The notes below the pieces were generated by a model. That model was given only the letters and a program-made list of their open reading frames with translations, was not told the DNA's origin and did no database searches. From assembly GCA_022661535.1 (NCBI GenBank), contig JAKULF010000009.1, forward strand, positions 186,001-250,000: a DNA stretch of 64,000 nt, read 5' to 3'. The position numbers and the translations under genes are program-made. Numbering within the stretch: position 1 is the stretch's first letter; the number at the start of each line of letters is the position of its first letter. The DNA is from Eutypa lata (Eukaryota; Ascomycota; Sordariomycetes; Xylariales; Diatrypaceae). Below are positions 35,969 through 46,700 of this stretch, one piece after another.

Positions 35969-36901
35969 ATGTCTTTAATGCCGGACCACGAGCGCGATAT
36001 CCTAGAAGAGATTTGGAGCTGGCAGGAACCGGCTCATGAATCTTATAGCCGTAGCGCCAAAGACCTGGAATATTACGTGAATATGATCGACAACTGCCAA
36101 ATTTTGCGAGAGTGCCGTAGGATGAATACGATATGGAGCTCTAAAGCGCTTCAAGAATGGCTGGGTAGCACGGAGAAGAGGGTTTTCTACCTCGACGGAA
36201 TATTTGAGCATAACGGAGAACCAACGACGGACTCGTATGTCACAGCCGGTGTCGCAAAATTCCTGGTTGAGAAGCTGAATTATCCTGTGTTGAGCTGCTT
36301 TGCCCTTTCGCACAAAAAACAGCAAGGGAGCAAGGGGACCGGGAAGGCTGATACGGTTGACATGCTGCGTTTGTTAGCCGCCCAGCTATTGTACCAAATA
36401 TCGCACAAACGACCCGAAATAAACGTAGCGTCTCTGCTCAGATCTCGGAAGAACTGGGGCAAAGTCCAAGACAACGAATCAACGCTTCTGGGAGTAATCC
36501 ACGATATTCTAGCCCCGCTACCAGAGGACGACGCTGTTTATATAGTTGTCGACATTGGTTTTGCCAAATGCAGAAAGCAAATCGTGAAAGATATTATTGA
36601 TTTAACGAAAAGGCCAGGTGCGGTCGTTAAGGTGTTCATCTCTCAGCCAGATCAACAAAATCTTTATCTTGTGATGGGTGAATCTCATGATTCTAAGATT
36701 TACCTTGAAGATAGAGACATTGATGATGAAGCCTCCAGTGGCATAGACTTAAAAGGCAAAACGTACAAGGAATGGGAAAGTGCTATGGAGAGAACACCTC
36801 TATCAACAGGGGTTCGGAAGAATAATCCGGAATTGGTACGAGTAGAGGATGGCGCGGACTCCTGCTGGGAGACGAGAATGGATGCTCTAGCGAATTATTA
36901 G
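35969..36901 (+). CDS. P-loop-less NACHT/STAND-like protein, tandem copy A
   Basis: Single-exon 310-aa protein of unknown function. Its order of elements mirrors the fungal NACHT core. ALQEWLGS precedes a strand (RVFYLDGIFEHNG) where a Walker A loop would stand, then comes MLRLLAAQLLYQISHKRP (the usual LLxQLL helix). VYIVVDIGFAKC stands in the place of the Walker B strand and VVKVFISQP in that of the sensor strand. No GxxxxGK(S/T) is present at the expected site; a GTGKAD further on lacks the Ser/Thr and lies in a linker. The C-terminal part (IDLKGKTYKEWESAME) is shared with copy B. There is no signal peptide or TM segment. The start ATGTCTTTAATG resembles copy B's ATGTCTTCGATG. Homology to NACHT is inferred by eye. 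Confidence 0.6.
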   Translation: MSLMPDHERDILEEIWSWQEPAHESYSRSAKDLEYYVNMIDNCQILRECRRMNTIWSSKALQEWLGSTEKRVFYLDGIFEHNGEPTTDSYVTAGVAKFLVEKLNYPVLSCFALSHKKQQGSKGTGKADTVDMLRLLAAQLLYQISHKRPEINVASLLRSRKNWGKVQDNESTLLGVIHDILAPLPEDDAVYIVVDIGFAKCRKQIVKDIIDLTKRPGAVVKVFISQPDQQNLYLVMGESHDSKIYLEDRDIDDEASSGIDLKGKTYKEWESAMERTPLSTGVRKNNPELVRVEDGADSCWETRMDALANY

Positions 36902-37753
36902 TGGCTGAAAACTATGCGTAAAAGTAGCACGGTAGCGCTTAGGAATGAAAGAATCAGTAGCTTGTCAGGAGACATGATTATTAATATCGATTTCTGGTAA
37001 TATTGTTTGGTGCTTGGAATTATATGTATGCCCTGAAAGAAATGTAGTGATAAGGCCTGATGGAAACTACATTGTAGGCGATGTGGCCAAGACTGGTAAA
37101 CATAGGGTTCAAGACTAGGGATGGGGGTGGTCATAAAAACACTCAAGTATTTCTTTATGAAAATAAGCATCAGAGTAACCTGTAAACCTGATGAGAGTAA
37201 GGTTATTACTAGTAATAGAATTTGCCATTGAAGCCAAAGTTACACACCGGTGAAATTTCAAAATTTATCCGCATTCCAAAACGAACCTCCGCAGATGGTT
37301 TTCAAGAATGAAGAGAATTCCTCGGATTCCATAGATAACAGAGAACAGAGAAACATAATTTAAAGTCCGGTAATCAATCAAGATATATGTGACCTATTTT
37401 ATCTAGTTCCTATCAAGTGTACTAGCTAATCTTTACAATATTTACGGCCTACTTACGTCAAACTGGCCATATTCCATACGTAGCATATTTCATCTGATTT
37501 GCAGAGACTGTGAAACCGATTAAACGATAGTTAGTCATAGACTGCTTAACGAATGCCAGATCATTCTGAAGTGGGTAGTGAGTCATCCCAAAGACAGCCA
37601 GACACTATAAAAAGAGATTTAGTTCTCCCTCGCTGCACTAAAATCCAGAATTTGGGAGCCATACGTCGGCTGAGGCTTTCCTATTTTATTCTCTAGGGCA
37701 TAATAATTCGCTACGTTATTTCATTCATCCCCCGAAACAGCAAGAACAGTAAC
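36902..37753. other. spacer between tandem copies A and B
   Basis: AT-rich spacer that contains the promoter of copy B, including a TATA box near 37606. No coding signal. Confidence 0.5.
37606..37614 (+). promoter_or_regulatory. TATA box of copy B
   Basis: TATAAAAAG, 148 nt upstream of the copy B ATG and followed by a CT-rich stretch. The promoter looks intact although the gene carries a stop codon. Confidence 0.55.
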
Positions 37754-38659
37754 ATGTCTTCGATGCAAAGCAACGGGGACGAGCATGATCTTATGAGGCT
37801 ATTTGACATAGAACATGCTAATGCCGTCAAAGTCCGGGACGAGCTCATGGGCAAGATCCAGAACTGGAAAGATGGAAAAACCCCTCATGATGGTTATGTG
37901 CAACTACGTCGCCTGACCAGACAGGTTTGGGGGCATGAACTCCTCAAGGCTTGGCTGAATCCCGTGAGACAAGACAACACTGAAAATATTCTTGTAGTCA
38001 TCGGAGAATTAGAACACGATAACTTTCTTCTTTCGGAATTATCGTACGCCCTGGCTGGGCTCGCAAATTTCTTGGACAGAGAAACATGTTGCCTTACGCT
38101 AAGCTACACTGTCTCTGCGCACAAGGACCACAATAAGAACGGCTGGGATGACGACTGGAACGATATCGGACCTCATGCCTTATTTTCGCTGATCGCCCAG
38201 CTGGTGGCCTAGATAGCACATAAGCGACCTAATATCGATTTACCCCTTGTGTACATAGCGATTGAGTTGGATCAAGTTAGGATGGACGTGGAAGCACTCA
38301 ATAAACTCTTTCACAAGGTCTTGGCCCTATCCATGAACGAGACTGTTTACATCATGATGGATTTCAACTCCATCCCGGGCCCATACCGCGTTATACAAGC
38401 CATCATGGAGTTAACGGAAGGGCCAGGTGCCTTCGTTAGACTTCTCATTGCCGACTACAACACAGAAGAAGATTATCAAATAATATGCGAGCCTGTGAAG
38501 GAAACGCTTGGGCATGAGGATTGCATACTGGTCGATACGAAATTCGATGCAGTAGACCTGGAAGGAAAGATATATGGAGAGTGGAGAAAGGCTATTGAGG
38601 GAAAGGCTGGATTGAACGGGCATGAGGACGATGCGATGGATATTGATACGTTAATGTAA
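37754..38659 (+). pseudogene. P-loop-less NACHT-like protein, copy B, with in-frame TAG
   Basis: Paralogue of copy A (about 301 codons) interrupted by TAG at 38210-38212, codon 153. Both halves are in the same frame, so this is a nonsense change and not a frameshift. In A the aligned segment reads LLYQISHKRP with Gln at the stop position, so a CAG-to-TAG change (C to T) explains it. Shared blocks with A: HELLKAWLN, LFSLIAQL, AHKRPNID, ETVYIMMDFNS, IMELTEGPGAFVRLLI and VDLEGKIYGEWRKAIEG. The rest of the frame is open to the normal end and the TATA box is present, so inactivation would be recent. Readthrough, a sequencing error or use of a half-protein are alternatives. No intron can remove the stop convincingly. 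Confidence 0.62.
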
Positions 38660-39674
38660 GAGCCAAGTCTAGGAGTAATATGATGCTTAAGCAGAGAGGA
38701 AGGTTCAGTGACGTGTTTAGATATCTGCGTAAAACTGAAACTTGGTCTGTATGATGTAGTGTTTTGATAGGAACTTCAATACTCTACAATAAATTGTTCG
38801 GTTTTCAACGGATATGGATAAGATACCACAATGGTGCAGGCTGTTGGGAGCAGATCGTAAATAATGTAGTCTAGGGTTGATCATATACGGCATACGAAGT
38901 ACTGCAGAAGCTATTTTCCTTGAAATTATAGGCCGGCATAAGAGCGCTTGACTGACTATCCCTAATTTGACCATATTGACGGATCCACTCAAGCACAGCT
39001 TACAATGACTGACAAAGGTGAATGTGAACAATAAATCTCTGTTGGGGTTGAATGGGCCCGCAGTGTGGTAGGAGAAACCTATAGTTTGCCTATCATCGAA
39101 ATGCCTAGAATAGCACAAGAGAACGAAAATAGCAGTCTCATAATTATCAAACAATACACAAGGTAACCAAGAGAATTCCTAGCTACAGAAAATGTAATTG
39201 TTTGTTCAAAGACCTGTAACCTAGGGAGACCCCCCCTCCCCCCTAAATCATAATAACATCCCATGCTTTCGCAAACCAAGTATAGTTACATACGTTACAG
39301 ATGCAGAACAAGGAAAGGTAAGGACTTCGACAAAGACGGTCAAGATCAAAAGTTTGCTCGGTAAGAACTACATCACTTTGAGGGAATGGATCTGGGTGTG
39401 ACAAGAAGTGATCAAGGAATGTGAAAGGCAAACTCCAATGGAATGAGCGATGATTCATACTTCGGGTATCTGTGCGTCACTCGTGTATCACAAGTAAGTT
39501 ATCCATTCCACTGCGAAGTGAGAAGAAGTACAAGAAGGACACCATCGCCCCTGCTAGGTATTCAAAAATTAATCCTCTCAACTTCATTATTTCACAATTT
39601 GAACGAAACCAATAGAGGCCTTCTTGGGACTCTAGTATCACCATCAGCTCGCACCAAGAACAGAAAATTCGAAG
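38660..39674. other. spacer between tandem copies B and C
   Basis: AT-rich. A minus-strand ORF of 145 codons (38717-39154) lies here but has no recognisable features. A run of C/G (CCCCCCCTCCCCCC-like) stands near 39230. The promoter of copy C is expected near the right end. Confidence 0.45.
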
Positions 39675-40508
39675 ATGTCTTCTGAGGCAGAAAATCTCAT
39701 CAAAAATGTCAAAAGCTTCGCTGCCGCCAACAAGTGGCTCGCGGCGGCTGGCCACCCGGAACAGGTAGCGACTGCCGACTTGGCCAAAATCATGGGACAC
39801 ATCAACGATGAGAAGTCGGAACAACAAAGCGCAAGGACCAATTACATGGCATACGAGGGCGTTAAAGACTTGGTAGTCAGCTCAACCGGAGTCCTGATTG
39901 CGAATGGTGAATACGCAGACAAGCAGGAAGGGATGTTCTCACCTTTCGAGTACGCCTCAGCTATCTTCTCCGAATTTGTCATCGAGAACGATGAGGGCCT
40001 CGCGTTGAGCTACCTCACCGGACGTCGCGTAGCTGATCCCGAAAGGCCTGATCTCCAAGGTGCTCGGGGTCTTTTCGTCTCGCTGACTGCCCAGGTGCTA
40101 TACTCGGTGATGAAGACTAAACCCGACGCCGACTTGTCTTTTCTGGAGGAAGAGGAGAATAAATTCGAGAACGCCATCAAGGACTTAGACAAGATCTCTC
40201 AGCTATTCCTAGAGCTTGTGTCGAAGTTCGTGCAGGAGATGGAAGTTCCCCTGTTGCATCTTCTCCTTGACCTTTCCGACCTATCTCTGGATGACAAGGC
40301 CTTGAAACTCGTGGTCAACAAGATCAAACTTCTTCCTTGCGCAGATTGGCTGGACGACACTACAGATGTGAAGATATTGATGACCATCCCCAAGCAACAT
40401 TACGAGGCAGTGGAAGACAGTCTGCACCCTAAGATACCCCTTGGAGAGATCACCGGGAAGATCAATGTCCCTCTAATGCATGAAGTGTGGCTAAATGCGG
40501 GGGAGTAA
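39675..40508 (+). CDS. P-loop-less NACHT/STAND-like protein, tandem copy C
   Basis: Single-exon 277-aa protein of unknown function, the most diverged of the three tandem genes. The order of elements again follows the NACHT core. GVKDLVVSSTGVLIANGEY stands where strand 1 and the P-loop would be, ALSYLTGRR in place of the second strand, and LFVSLTAQVLYSVMKTKPDADLS at the LLxQLL helix. LLHLLLDLSDLSLDDKALK stands at the Walker B strand and VKILMTIPKQHY at the sensor strand. No Walker A Lys is visible and the acidic Walker B pair is not in the canonical form. It lacks the DLxGKxYxEW block of A and B. It uses more GC-rich codons than A. No TM or signal peptide. Membership of the A/B family is inferred by eye and should be tested. 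Confidence 0.52.
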   Translation: MSSEAENLIKNVKSFAAANKWLAAAGHPEQVATADLAKIMGHINDEKSEQQSARTNYMAYEGVKDLVVSSTGVLIANGEYADKQEGMFSPFEYASAIFSEFVIENDEGLALSYLTGRRVADPERPDLQGARGLFVSLTAQVLYSVMKTKPDADLSFLEEEENKFENAIKDLDKISQLFLELVSKFVQEMEVPLLHLLLDLSDLSLDDKALKLVVNKIKLLPCADWLDDTTDVKILMTIPKQHYEAVEDSLHPKIPLGEITGKINVPLMHEVWLNAGE

Positions 40509-42174
40509 GGGGAGCAAACAAAAATTGAAAGGATGAGCACAAGGACAATGAAATGCCCTTCGATAATGATTCGAAGGATGAACATGTGCGCTCAGGTGAC
40601 AAGAATTTGGGGTGCTGAAAGCGACGACTCTTAGGGGAGGGACAGGAAGCAGAATGAGGGCTTTTCTTTTTCATTTGTTGAATTCTTTTAAGAGAACTAG
40701 GCTGTACACTCGCTCACCTCAACATGGGGTTTGGTCTTCGATTACTATTTCCCGTTGCACTTTATGCCCTTACAATCATTTGGTACTTCTCTTTATTTTA
40801 CCTACATGCTATGAAGTGATGATTACAACGGTGATGATGTATCTGATACCTAGACCTAGCAAACAGGGGTTTCTGAGTAAACCTCACCTATTCTAAGAAA
40901 AGGTCCATGTGTATAATTGACAAGAAGGACTCGTCCATAAATTCCAAGTTATTCCAAGTAAGTGTCTCGCACTGAAAGACCTAAATGACACCTACACCTT
41001 ACACGAGTCTCAGTATAGTAGCCCTCAGATGTTTCGCAGCTCCATACCCCTTCTAACGCAATGAAGAAACAAGAAACCATTAGAGTCTCCACTCCACATC
41101 AACAGACACCAATAGCAACCTGACGTTACCAGCCATCTAACTAGAGCATTCGTGCTACTTCGGAGTTGCACTCCGTAGAGAACACAACGCCAGCTTCGCA
41201 CACACAACCCTCTCGCAGATATAAAACAGAGACCAAGACCACATCTTTACTCACGACCTGATCACAGAAAGCGCAAGAAAGCTCATTCCTCTGTAAACTA
41301 CGGTGAGATTCTCTCCCAAGTCATGTAATAGGAGGAATAAGGCGACCTTGAAAATGTCCCCCTATATACCGGAATTACGTTCAGGGCCCCTCCTGACGGC
41401 AAGCTCTGCATGTAATGAGATAGAGGGAATGGGAGACCTATCTCCAGCCACAGCTGTATATATCTAAAAAGCACTACCTAGCTGCACTGAGAGAAGCAGG
41501 ATGGATCAAGTGAGAAGACGGTTGTCACTTATGGCCATACAAGCTACCAGCCCAGCTCACCCCGATCAAGGAAACGTGATACCTAGAGCTCGTCTGCCTA
41601 GAGGCTAGATGTTGAAGGAGGTAAAAATCTCCCATAAAACAGCAGCAACTTCGGAGGTAGGTAAGAGAGATCACGCCATATCCTCGAAGGCAGATAAGAA
41701 GAGGGAATCATAACAGCAACCTCGATAGTAGTAGCATGTAAGACAAACACAAGTTTTGGTATTATAACATGTAGCTAGCTAGCTCATCTACCTACTAAGT
41801 ACTCATAGGTAGCATCTGAATGCAATGGGGGCCTGAAGAAAAAAAAATAGGCGATTAGTACTTAACTAATACATTTCCATGGATCCTTTCCATCAATTTA
41901 CTTTTCGTAATAGCAGATCTGCCTCCCTTGCCCCCTTGGCCCCTTGTCCCTTTTCCCCCTTTCCCCTTTTCTCTTTTCCGCCCTCTTCCAAATGCTCGAA
42001 TGAAGTAGGGAGACCAGCAAATTAAACAATGAGAAAAGAAAACAAAACATGCGCAGTGGTATCATAAACGCCCCGTTTCCTCATAATCTTCGTAAAAACT
42101 TCGTGGCAAAAAACAACAACAGATGAGAAGCGCAACCACTCTCTTGCCTTCCTTTTCAGTTCCGAATGAATCGA
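40509..42174. other. 1.7-kb intergenic region
   Basis: AT-rich 3' flanks of copy C and of the F-box/coiled-coil gene. A pyrimidine tract of CCCCTT/CCCTTT words lies near 41925-41985. No credible gene. Confidence 0.5.
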
Positions 42175-43617
42175 TCAGTACCCTAAGATATCATCTTCGT
42201 CCATATCGGAAAACTCGTCGTCTAAAATAGCACCCGGATGTCTTTCGCCACAGTTCGAGCATTTGGACAGGCCGTGGTTCTCCTCCATCATCTCCAGGAA
42301 CAAGACCTCCTCCTCGACATCATCCCACGGCAGTCCACTTATTCTGTCAAACAACTCCCACTTGCGCTTCTCCGTATCATCTAGCTTGATGGGAACCTTC
42401 TTCCACAGAGTGCGACAGGACTTATACATGTGGGAGGGCGGTTCACCTTCGTCCTTAGGCGCGGGAGGAAATTCCTCTTGGTGATGAAGATGGTTGTCAT
42501 TACTAGGTGATCGGAATCGGAAAGTGGTCTGCATGGCGCGAACAACCTTGGAAGAATAATGACACCCGTCGTCATCGCACGGGAGGACTCGAATTCCGTT
42601 TTTCAGCGCGATCATTGTGGGGGCATGGTCGATAAGGAGGCCCTCATCTTTTAGGAGGCCACCTAACTCGCTGCTAACTCGGAAGCCAGCTTCGTCGCTT
42701 GGAAGACCCGTAAGCATCACCTCGTTCAAGGAACAACCCATCTGATGAGAGGCTAGATCGTGTAGATGAGAAGGCGGAAACATCAACATGTCCTCTCCGA
42801 AGTTGACGAAGTCAATTCGTATGCGTTCAAGGTTAGGGAGAAGACGGGGGCGTTTATTCGTCTTTAGAAGTTCGAAATCGGTTGCACCATCAGTAGGGTC
42901 GTGCGGGGGCAGCATAGCCTCGAGAAAGTCGATGAGTTGATAGTAGGCATATGCACGGAAGCCACGGCGAGCTAGGGCATGATCTTTGGGTCTTTTGTGG
43001 ACCATAAGTCTCTTGGGCTTCTTGAAATCCGGGTGATAGCTGCTAGGAAGGTTATGAGTCCGATCTTCATCATCATAGAACTTGGCAATGATGCGGAAGT
43101 TCACCGAACGAACCGTCAAACGATGAATGAGAGGAACCTCGGCAAAGTTTCTGAGGGCCTCGGGTGTAGTGAAGATGAAATTGTTGTTATTCCACAGAAA
43201 TCCGGTGCCCTCGACATAGTACGCTCTACAGGTAGCAAGAAAATGAATGGCGATCTGGTTGGATTTGGTCTTCTCACGAACCAAGAGGCGATCGCGCCTG
43301 ACCTTAGACAGAGGGTCTACGATGGGAAGCGGACTGGTCATGGCGTAGGAGAGTATCCTCAGTTGAATCTCGACTGGAATATGTGGCAACGTTCTGCTTC
43401 TCTTCGAACTAGAGCGAGTGATGCGGGCAGACTTAGGTTGTGGAGCTGACCCATTTGCCTCTTGAGAAGCATCAGGTCGCCAAGAGATGCCATTCTCGCG
43501 GAGGAGTCGCTTCAGGGACAAGACTTCATCCTGAAGATGTCTGTTCTGGGTGCGAAGAGGCTGGTTGTAGTAGATCTCGGCCTGATCGGCGTGATCACGA
43601 CATTCCCAGGCAGAATT
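42175..43617 (-). CDS. F-box-like protein with N-terminal coiled coil, 5' exon not resolved
   Basis: One large exon encodes 480 residues up to the stop at 42175. It begins after a good acceptor (TAAACTAAC branch site, then CATCAG), so an upstream exon with the start codon is missing from this call. The exon opens with a helical, coiled-coil-like stretch (YYNQPLRTQNRHLQDEVLSLKRLLRENG). A basic linker and an F-box-like motif follow (TLPHIPVEIQLRILSYAM, then IAIHFLATCRAYYVEGTGFLW). The C terminus has a two-Cys knuckle (CSNCGERHPG) and an acidic tail. No methionine stands in frame before the F-box region, which confirms that the start lies upstream. The function is unknown; SCF adaptor is the default reading. 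Confidence 0.68.
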   Translation of the reverse strand, partial: NSAWECRDHADQAEIYYNQPLRTQNRHLQDEVLSLKRLLRENGISWRPDASQEANGSAPQPKSARITRSSSKRSRTLPHIPVEIQLRILSYAMTSPLPIVDPLSKVRRDRLLVREKTKSNQIAIHFLATCRAYYVEGTGFLWNNNNFIFTTPEALRNFAEVPLIHRLTVRSVNFRIIAKFYDDEDRTHNLPSSYHPDFKKPKRLMVHKRPKDHALARRGFRAYAYYQLIDFLEAMLPPHDPTDGATDFELLKTNKRPRLLPNLERIRIDFVNFGEDMLMFPPSHLHDLASHQMGCSLNEVMLTGLPSDEAGFRVSSELGGLLKDEGLLIDHAPTMIALKNGIRVLPCDDDGCHYSSKVVRAMQTTFRFRSPSNDNHLHHQEEFPPAPKDEGEPPSHMYKSCRTLWKKVPIKLDDTEKRKWELFDRISGLPWDDVEEEVLFLEMMEENHGLSKCSNCGERHPGAILDDEFSDMDEDDILGY

Positions 43618-45712
43618 CTGATGGACATGTTAGTTTATGAAGATAGACAAGCAGGTTGAAGAGGGGTTATCAGGTAGAGAGGGAGTTCAAACAGACCATT
43701 TCCGGATGTAGAATTAACAAGAACTAGACTTGTTGTTCATGACCATGTACAATATGGACGATTAGACGAGTTCACATAAACTGATGAAACTTGAGATGGC
43801 GGGGGTAGACTCGTTAGCCAGTATGTGAGGCTGGACTATGGTATGTCTAGATACGGAGATAATCGATGGAGGGAGGCGATGTGTCCGATGTGTTGCAGGT
43901 TAATATCTCAGTTTGGATATCAGTTGGTCCAACAAACGAACAAATAGACAACCAGGAATCCCCCAAACGGAATTTAGTAGCCGAAATATCTGTATTGGGT
44001 GAACTTCGTTGTGTGACTCTTGCTATTGCAGTTGTCGTTTCCGTTATAATGACGCGATTGTGGTAATAGTTGTTTAGTATAGGTAGGAAACGGGATGGAC
44101 GGTAGTGGGTTAATTGATGAGTGGGAGAACCTTAATAGGCAGTACTAGAACTACAAACCAATCAATCACGGGATTATGTGCACGGATGCTAGATGAAGTA
44201 ATAAAGAGGATGAGGTGAGGTAAAATGAGATGAAGTGTAGTGGTGAAGTCAAGTCAAGTCAAGTCAAATCAGATATGCGATTATGACAGTGTTGGTTGGC
44301 GTAAAATAAAATGAAACGAGGTGTTGGCTGGCTGACTGGCTGGCTATGTAGGCAGTTTGGTAAGGGGCAGAGGGGAAGAAGAAAGACCCCAGGATTGAGT
44401 GTACAGTCAACCTCGTCGTCAATATCGACCCAAGGTTAAAACCCACGTTGATGTTGTCACTGGGTAGAAATTGAGGATGTTTGTAAAAGAACGAGATCCT
44501 CTAATGCTTCGTTCCTTCCTTACTTATCTGTTCGTTTTTGTAAATCTGACCTTACACCTACCTGCTGGTACCTACATAGACCTACACACACATGCAGGTA
44601 GCATGTAATACTATTGAGACCGCCCACGCTTAGTTGCCGAGATGGCGTTGTGGTGTAGGTAGGAAGTATGTACATATGTATGTACCTAACTACCTATGCT
44701 TCGTACATACGACATAGTGACTCCAAGGTCTAAGATTGCCACTGGAACGAATCGGAGAATACCTAACTTCAGTGTTGGAACTAATAGCCCCACCTAACTT
44801 CGGTAGGTATGTATGTACATACACTACTAAATCTGCATGTATGTAGGAGTTTACCTTTAACTACATCTCTTAGGCCTGGACATCTAAATCCCCCTATAGC
44901 CTAATTCTCGTCTGGTGCCTGGCTCAGGAACATTGATAGAGCTTCAGGCAGCTTATTATGTGGCTTAATGATATCAGTCATGATATATCAACCCGGTCTG
45001 GTATAGTAATATATATGATATGCGTAATATGACATGGAATACATTTGGGAGAGCTGCGATATCCTGCCTGTCTGTCTGCTCGTCTGCTCAAAATACTGAC
45101 ACTTACCTACTCCAAATCACTTAGAGCAGAGAGGGGAATTATAATATGATACACCACGAGCATTTCGAACCTTCCTACGTATGTATCAGTTTTTGTTCTC
45201 GGAGATTTATGCATGCTGTGCTAGGTAGTTCAAGTGTAACCACACTACCTACGGCACATGTCTTGAATGTACATACTGCTGGGACATCAGATATTGTACA
45301 TAGGTAGCTCGTGTTTTTGCGGTAGCTTGTCTTATATTGACGTCATAGTCTTGTAGGCGTTTCAAACGAAATCAACGACATCTCTATGATGAAATCTGAT
45401 GACGCGACTTACGCGCTGTCTTCACGATCGAAGAAATACAACTAGGGAATTGAGGAATTGAAAGGTTCTATTACAAATACATACATAGCCACATGCATGT
45501 ATTATAGATGACATAGCCGTCTAAGTAGCTTATTCCGAGAATGGTAATACGTACATAGTTGTTGCCCTGCTGCCTTTAAATAAAGAGATCACTCTTGGTT
45601 TATTTTTTTCATGCTGAAGTTAAATCCTATAATCTTGAGACTGCGAAATATTGACATCCGTAGATACATACATCAAATACGAGGGATCACCTGAGCATTA
45701 CGACAAATCACC
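43618..45712. other. 2.1-kb region with the unresolved 5' end of the F-box gene and BLI-3 promoter
   Basis: Should contain the start exon of the F-box/coiled-coil gene and the promoter of the BLI-3-like gene. Simple repeats: TCAAG x4 near 44248-44266 and GGCT near 44326-44345. TACA/TACC words are abundant at 44560-44850. No exon could be assigned with confidence. Confidence 0.4.
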
Positions 45713-46438
45713 ATGTCCTCTACCTCCTTCTCCAACACAGACACCGGCAGCAAGCCAGCCGACCCCTATAAGGAGGCCAACAAGGATGAACCCTCCACAC
45801 TACAGGAAAAGATCGAGACCGTGACCCAGTTCATCTCATCCTGCAAGTTCGGCATGATGACCACCAGGGATGCCAGCAGCGATAAGCTGGTATCCCGCTG
45901 CATGGCCGTCGCAGCCACGGTATGATCTCCTGCCTCCAGTCATACCAGGTAGTCAGGTACCTACCTACTGGATAACGAACTAACAACCATCATCACTACC
46001 ATCACCACACAGGAATCCGGCGGCATAGATCTCCTCTTCTTCACAAACACCGAGTCGCACAAGACAGACGAGCTACAAGCAGACCCGCACGTGAACATCG
46101 CCTTCCTGGACAGCAGCAGCAGCAACGGGGAATGGGCCTCTCTCGCGGGGATCGCCACCATCGAGACGGACCGCAACCTCGTCAAGCAGCACTACAGCTC
46201 GTCGTTGAAGGCCTGGCTGGGCGACCTCGGCGACGGGACCCACGACGGGTCGGAGAACGACCCGCGCATCGGCATCATCCGCGTCAAGACAGGTAGCGTT
46301 ACGTATGCTGTCGCTAGAAACTTGCTGGGCCGCGTCGCTGGTATGGCGAAGGGGGCCGTGACGGGCGAGGTGGCGGCGCCGGTTAAGCTGCGCGAGGTGA
46401 CTGAGGGGGAGGTTTCCCAATGGAGAGCTTCTCACTAG
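45713..46438 (+). CDS. BLI-3-like FMN-binding split-barrel protein
   Basis: Two exons (45713-45919 and 46013-46438) encode 210 aa. The family is the pyridoxamine-phosphate-oxidase-like/general stress protein 26 group. In Neurospora its member bli-3 is blue-light induced; the reaction is not settled. Seen features: a helical start (LQEKIETVTQFISSCKFGMMTT), LVSRCMAV, GGIDLLFFTNTESHKTDEL, HVNIAFLD, and the barrel strand WASLAGIATIETDRNLVKQHYS. These are the usual FMN-split-barrel blocks. The splice joins VAAT to ESGG in frame. There is no signal peptide. Light control cannot be shown from the promoter. Confidence 0.82.
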
Positions 46439-46700
46439 GCAGGTAGACAGGTATTGTACCTACTTACCTGACCTGTTGCACCATAAGGCTTGTTAGCTGG
46501 CTGGTTGGATGGTTGGCTGGGTAGTTGTAGCTGGTGAGATATGGTATGTTTGTACGAGCTAGCTGTCCTGGGAAAAGAATGTAGGCGATTTGAGTCGCCT
46601 CTGTATTTCTAAGACGTGTAACCGTAGCAGGAGTTATGAATATCAACCAATGACGTAAACTCTCTCTGTCCGTGAGGATATATGTTTTTTCTTTTTCTAT

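Noticed and set aside
36337..36357. GTGKAD in tandem copy A as a possible Walker A
   Set aside because: It lacks the Ser/Thr after Lys, lies in a linker after the second strand and not after strand 1, and is absent in copies B and C.
38717..39154. 145-codon minus-strand ORF between tandem copies B and C
   Set aside because: It lies in AT-rich spacer with no domain, no splice partner and no clear promoter. It could be chance, but expression data would be needed to exclude a gene.
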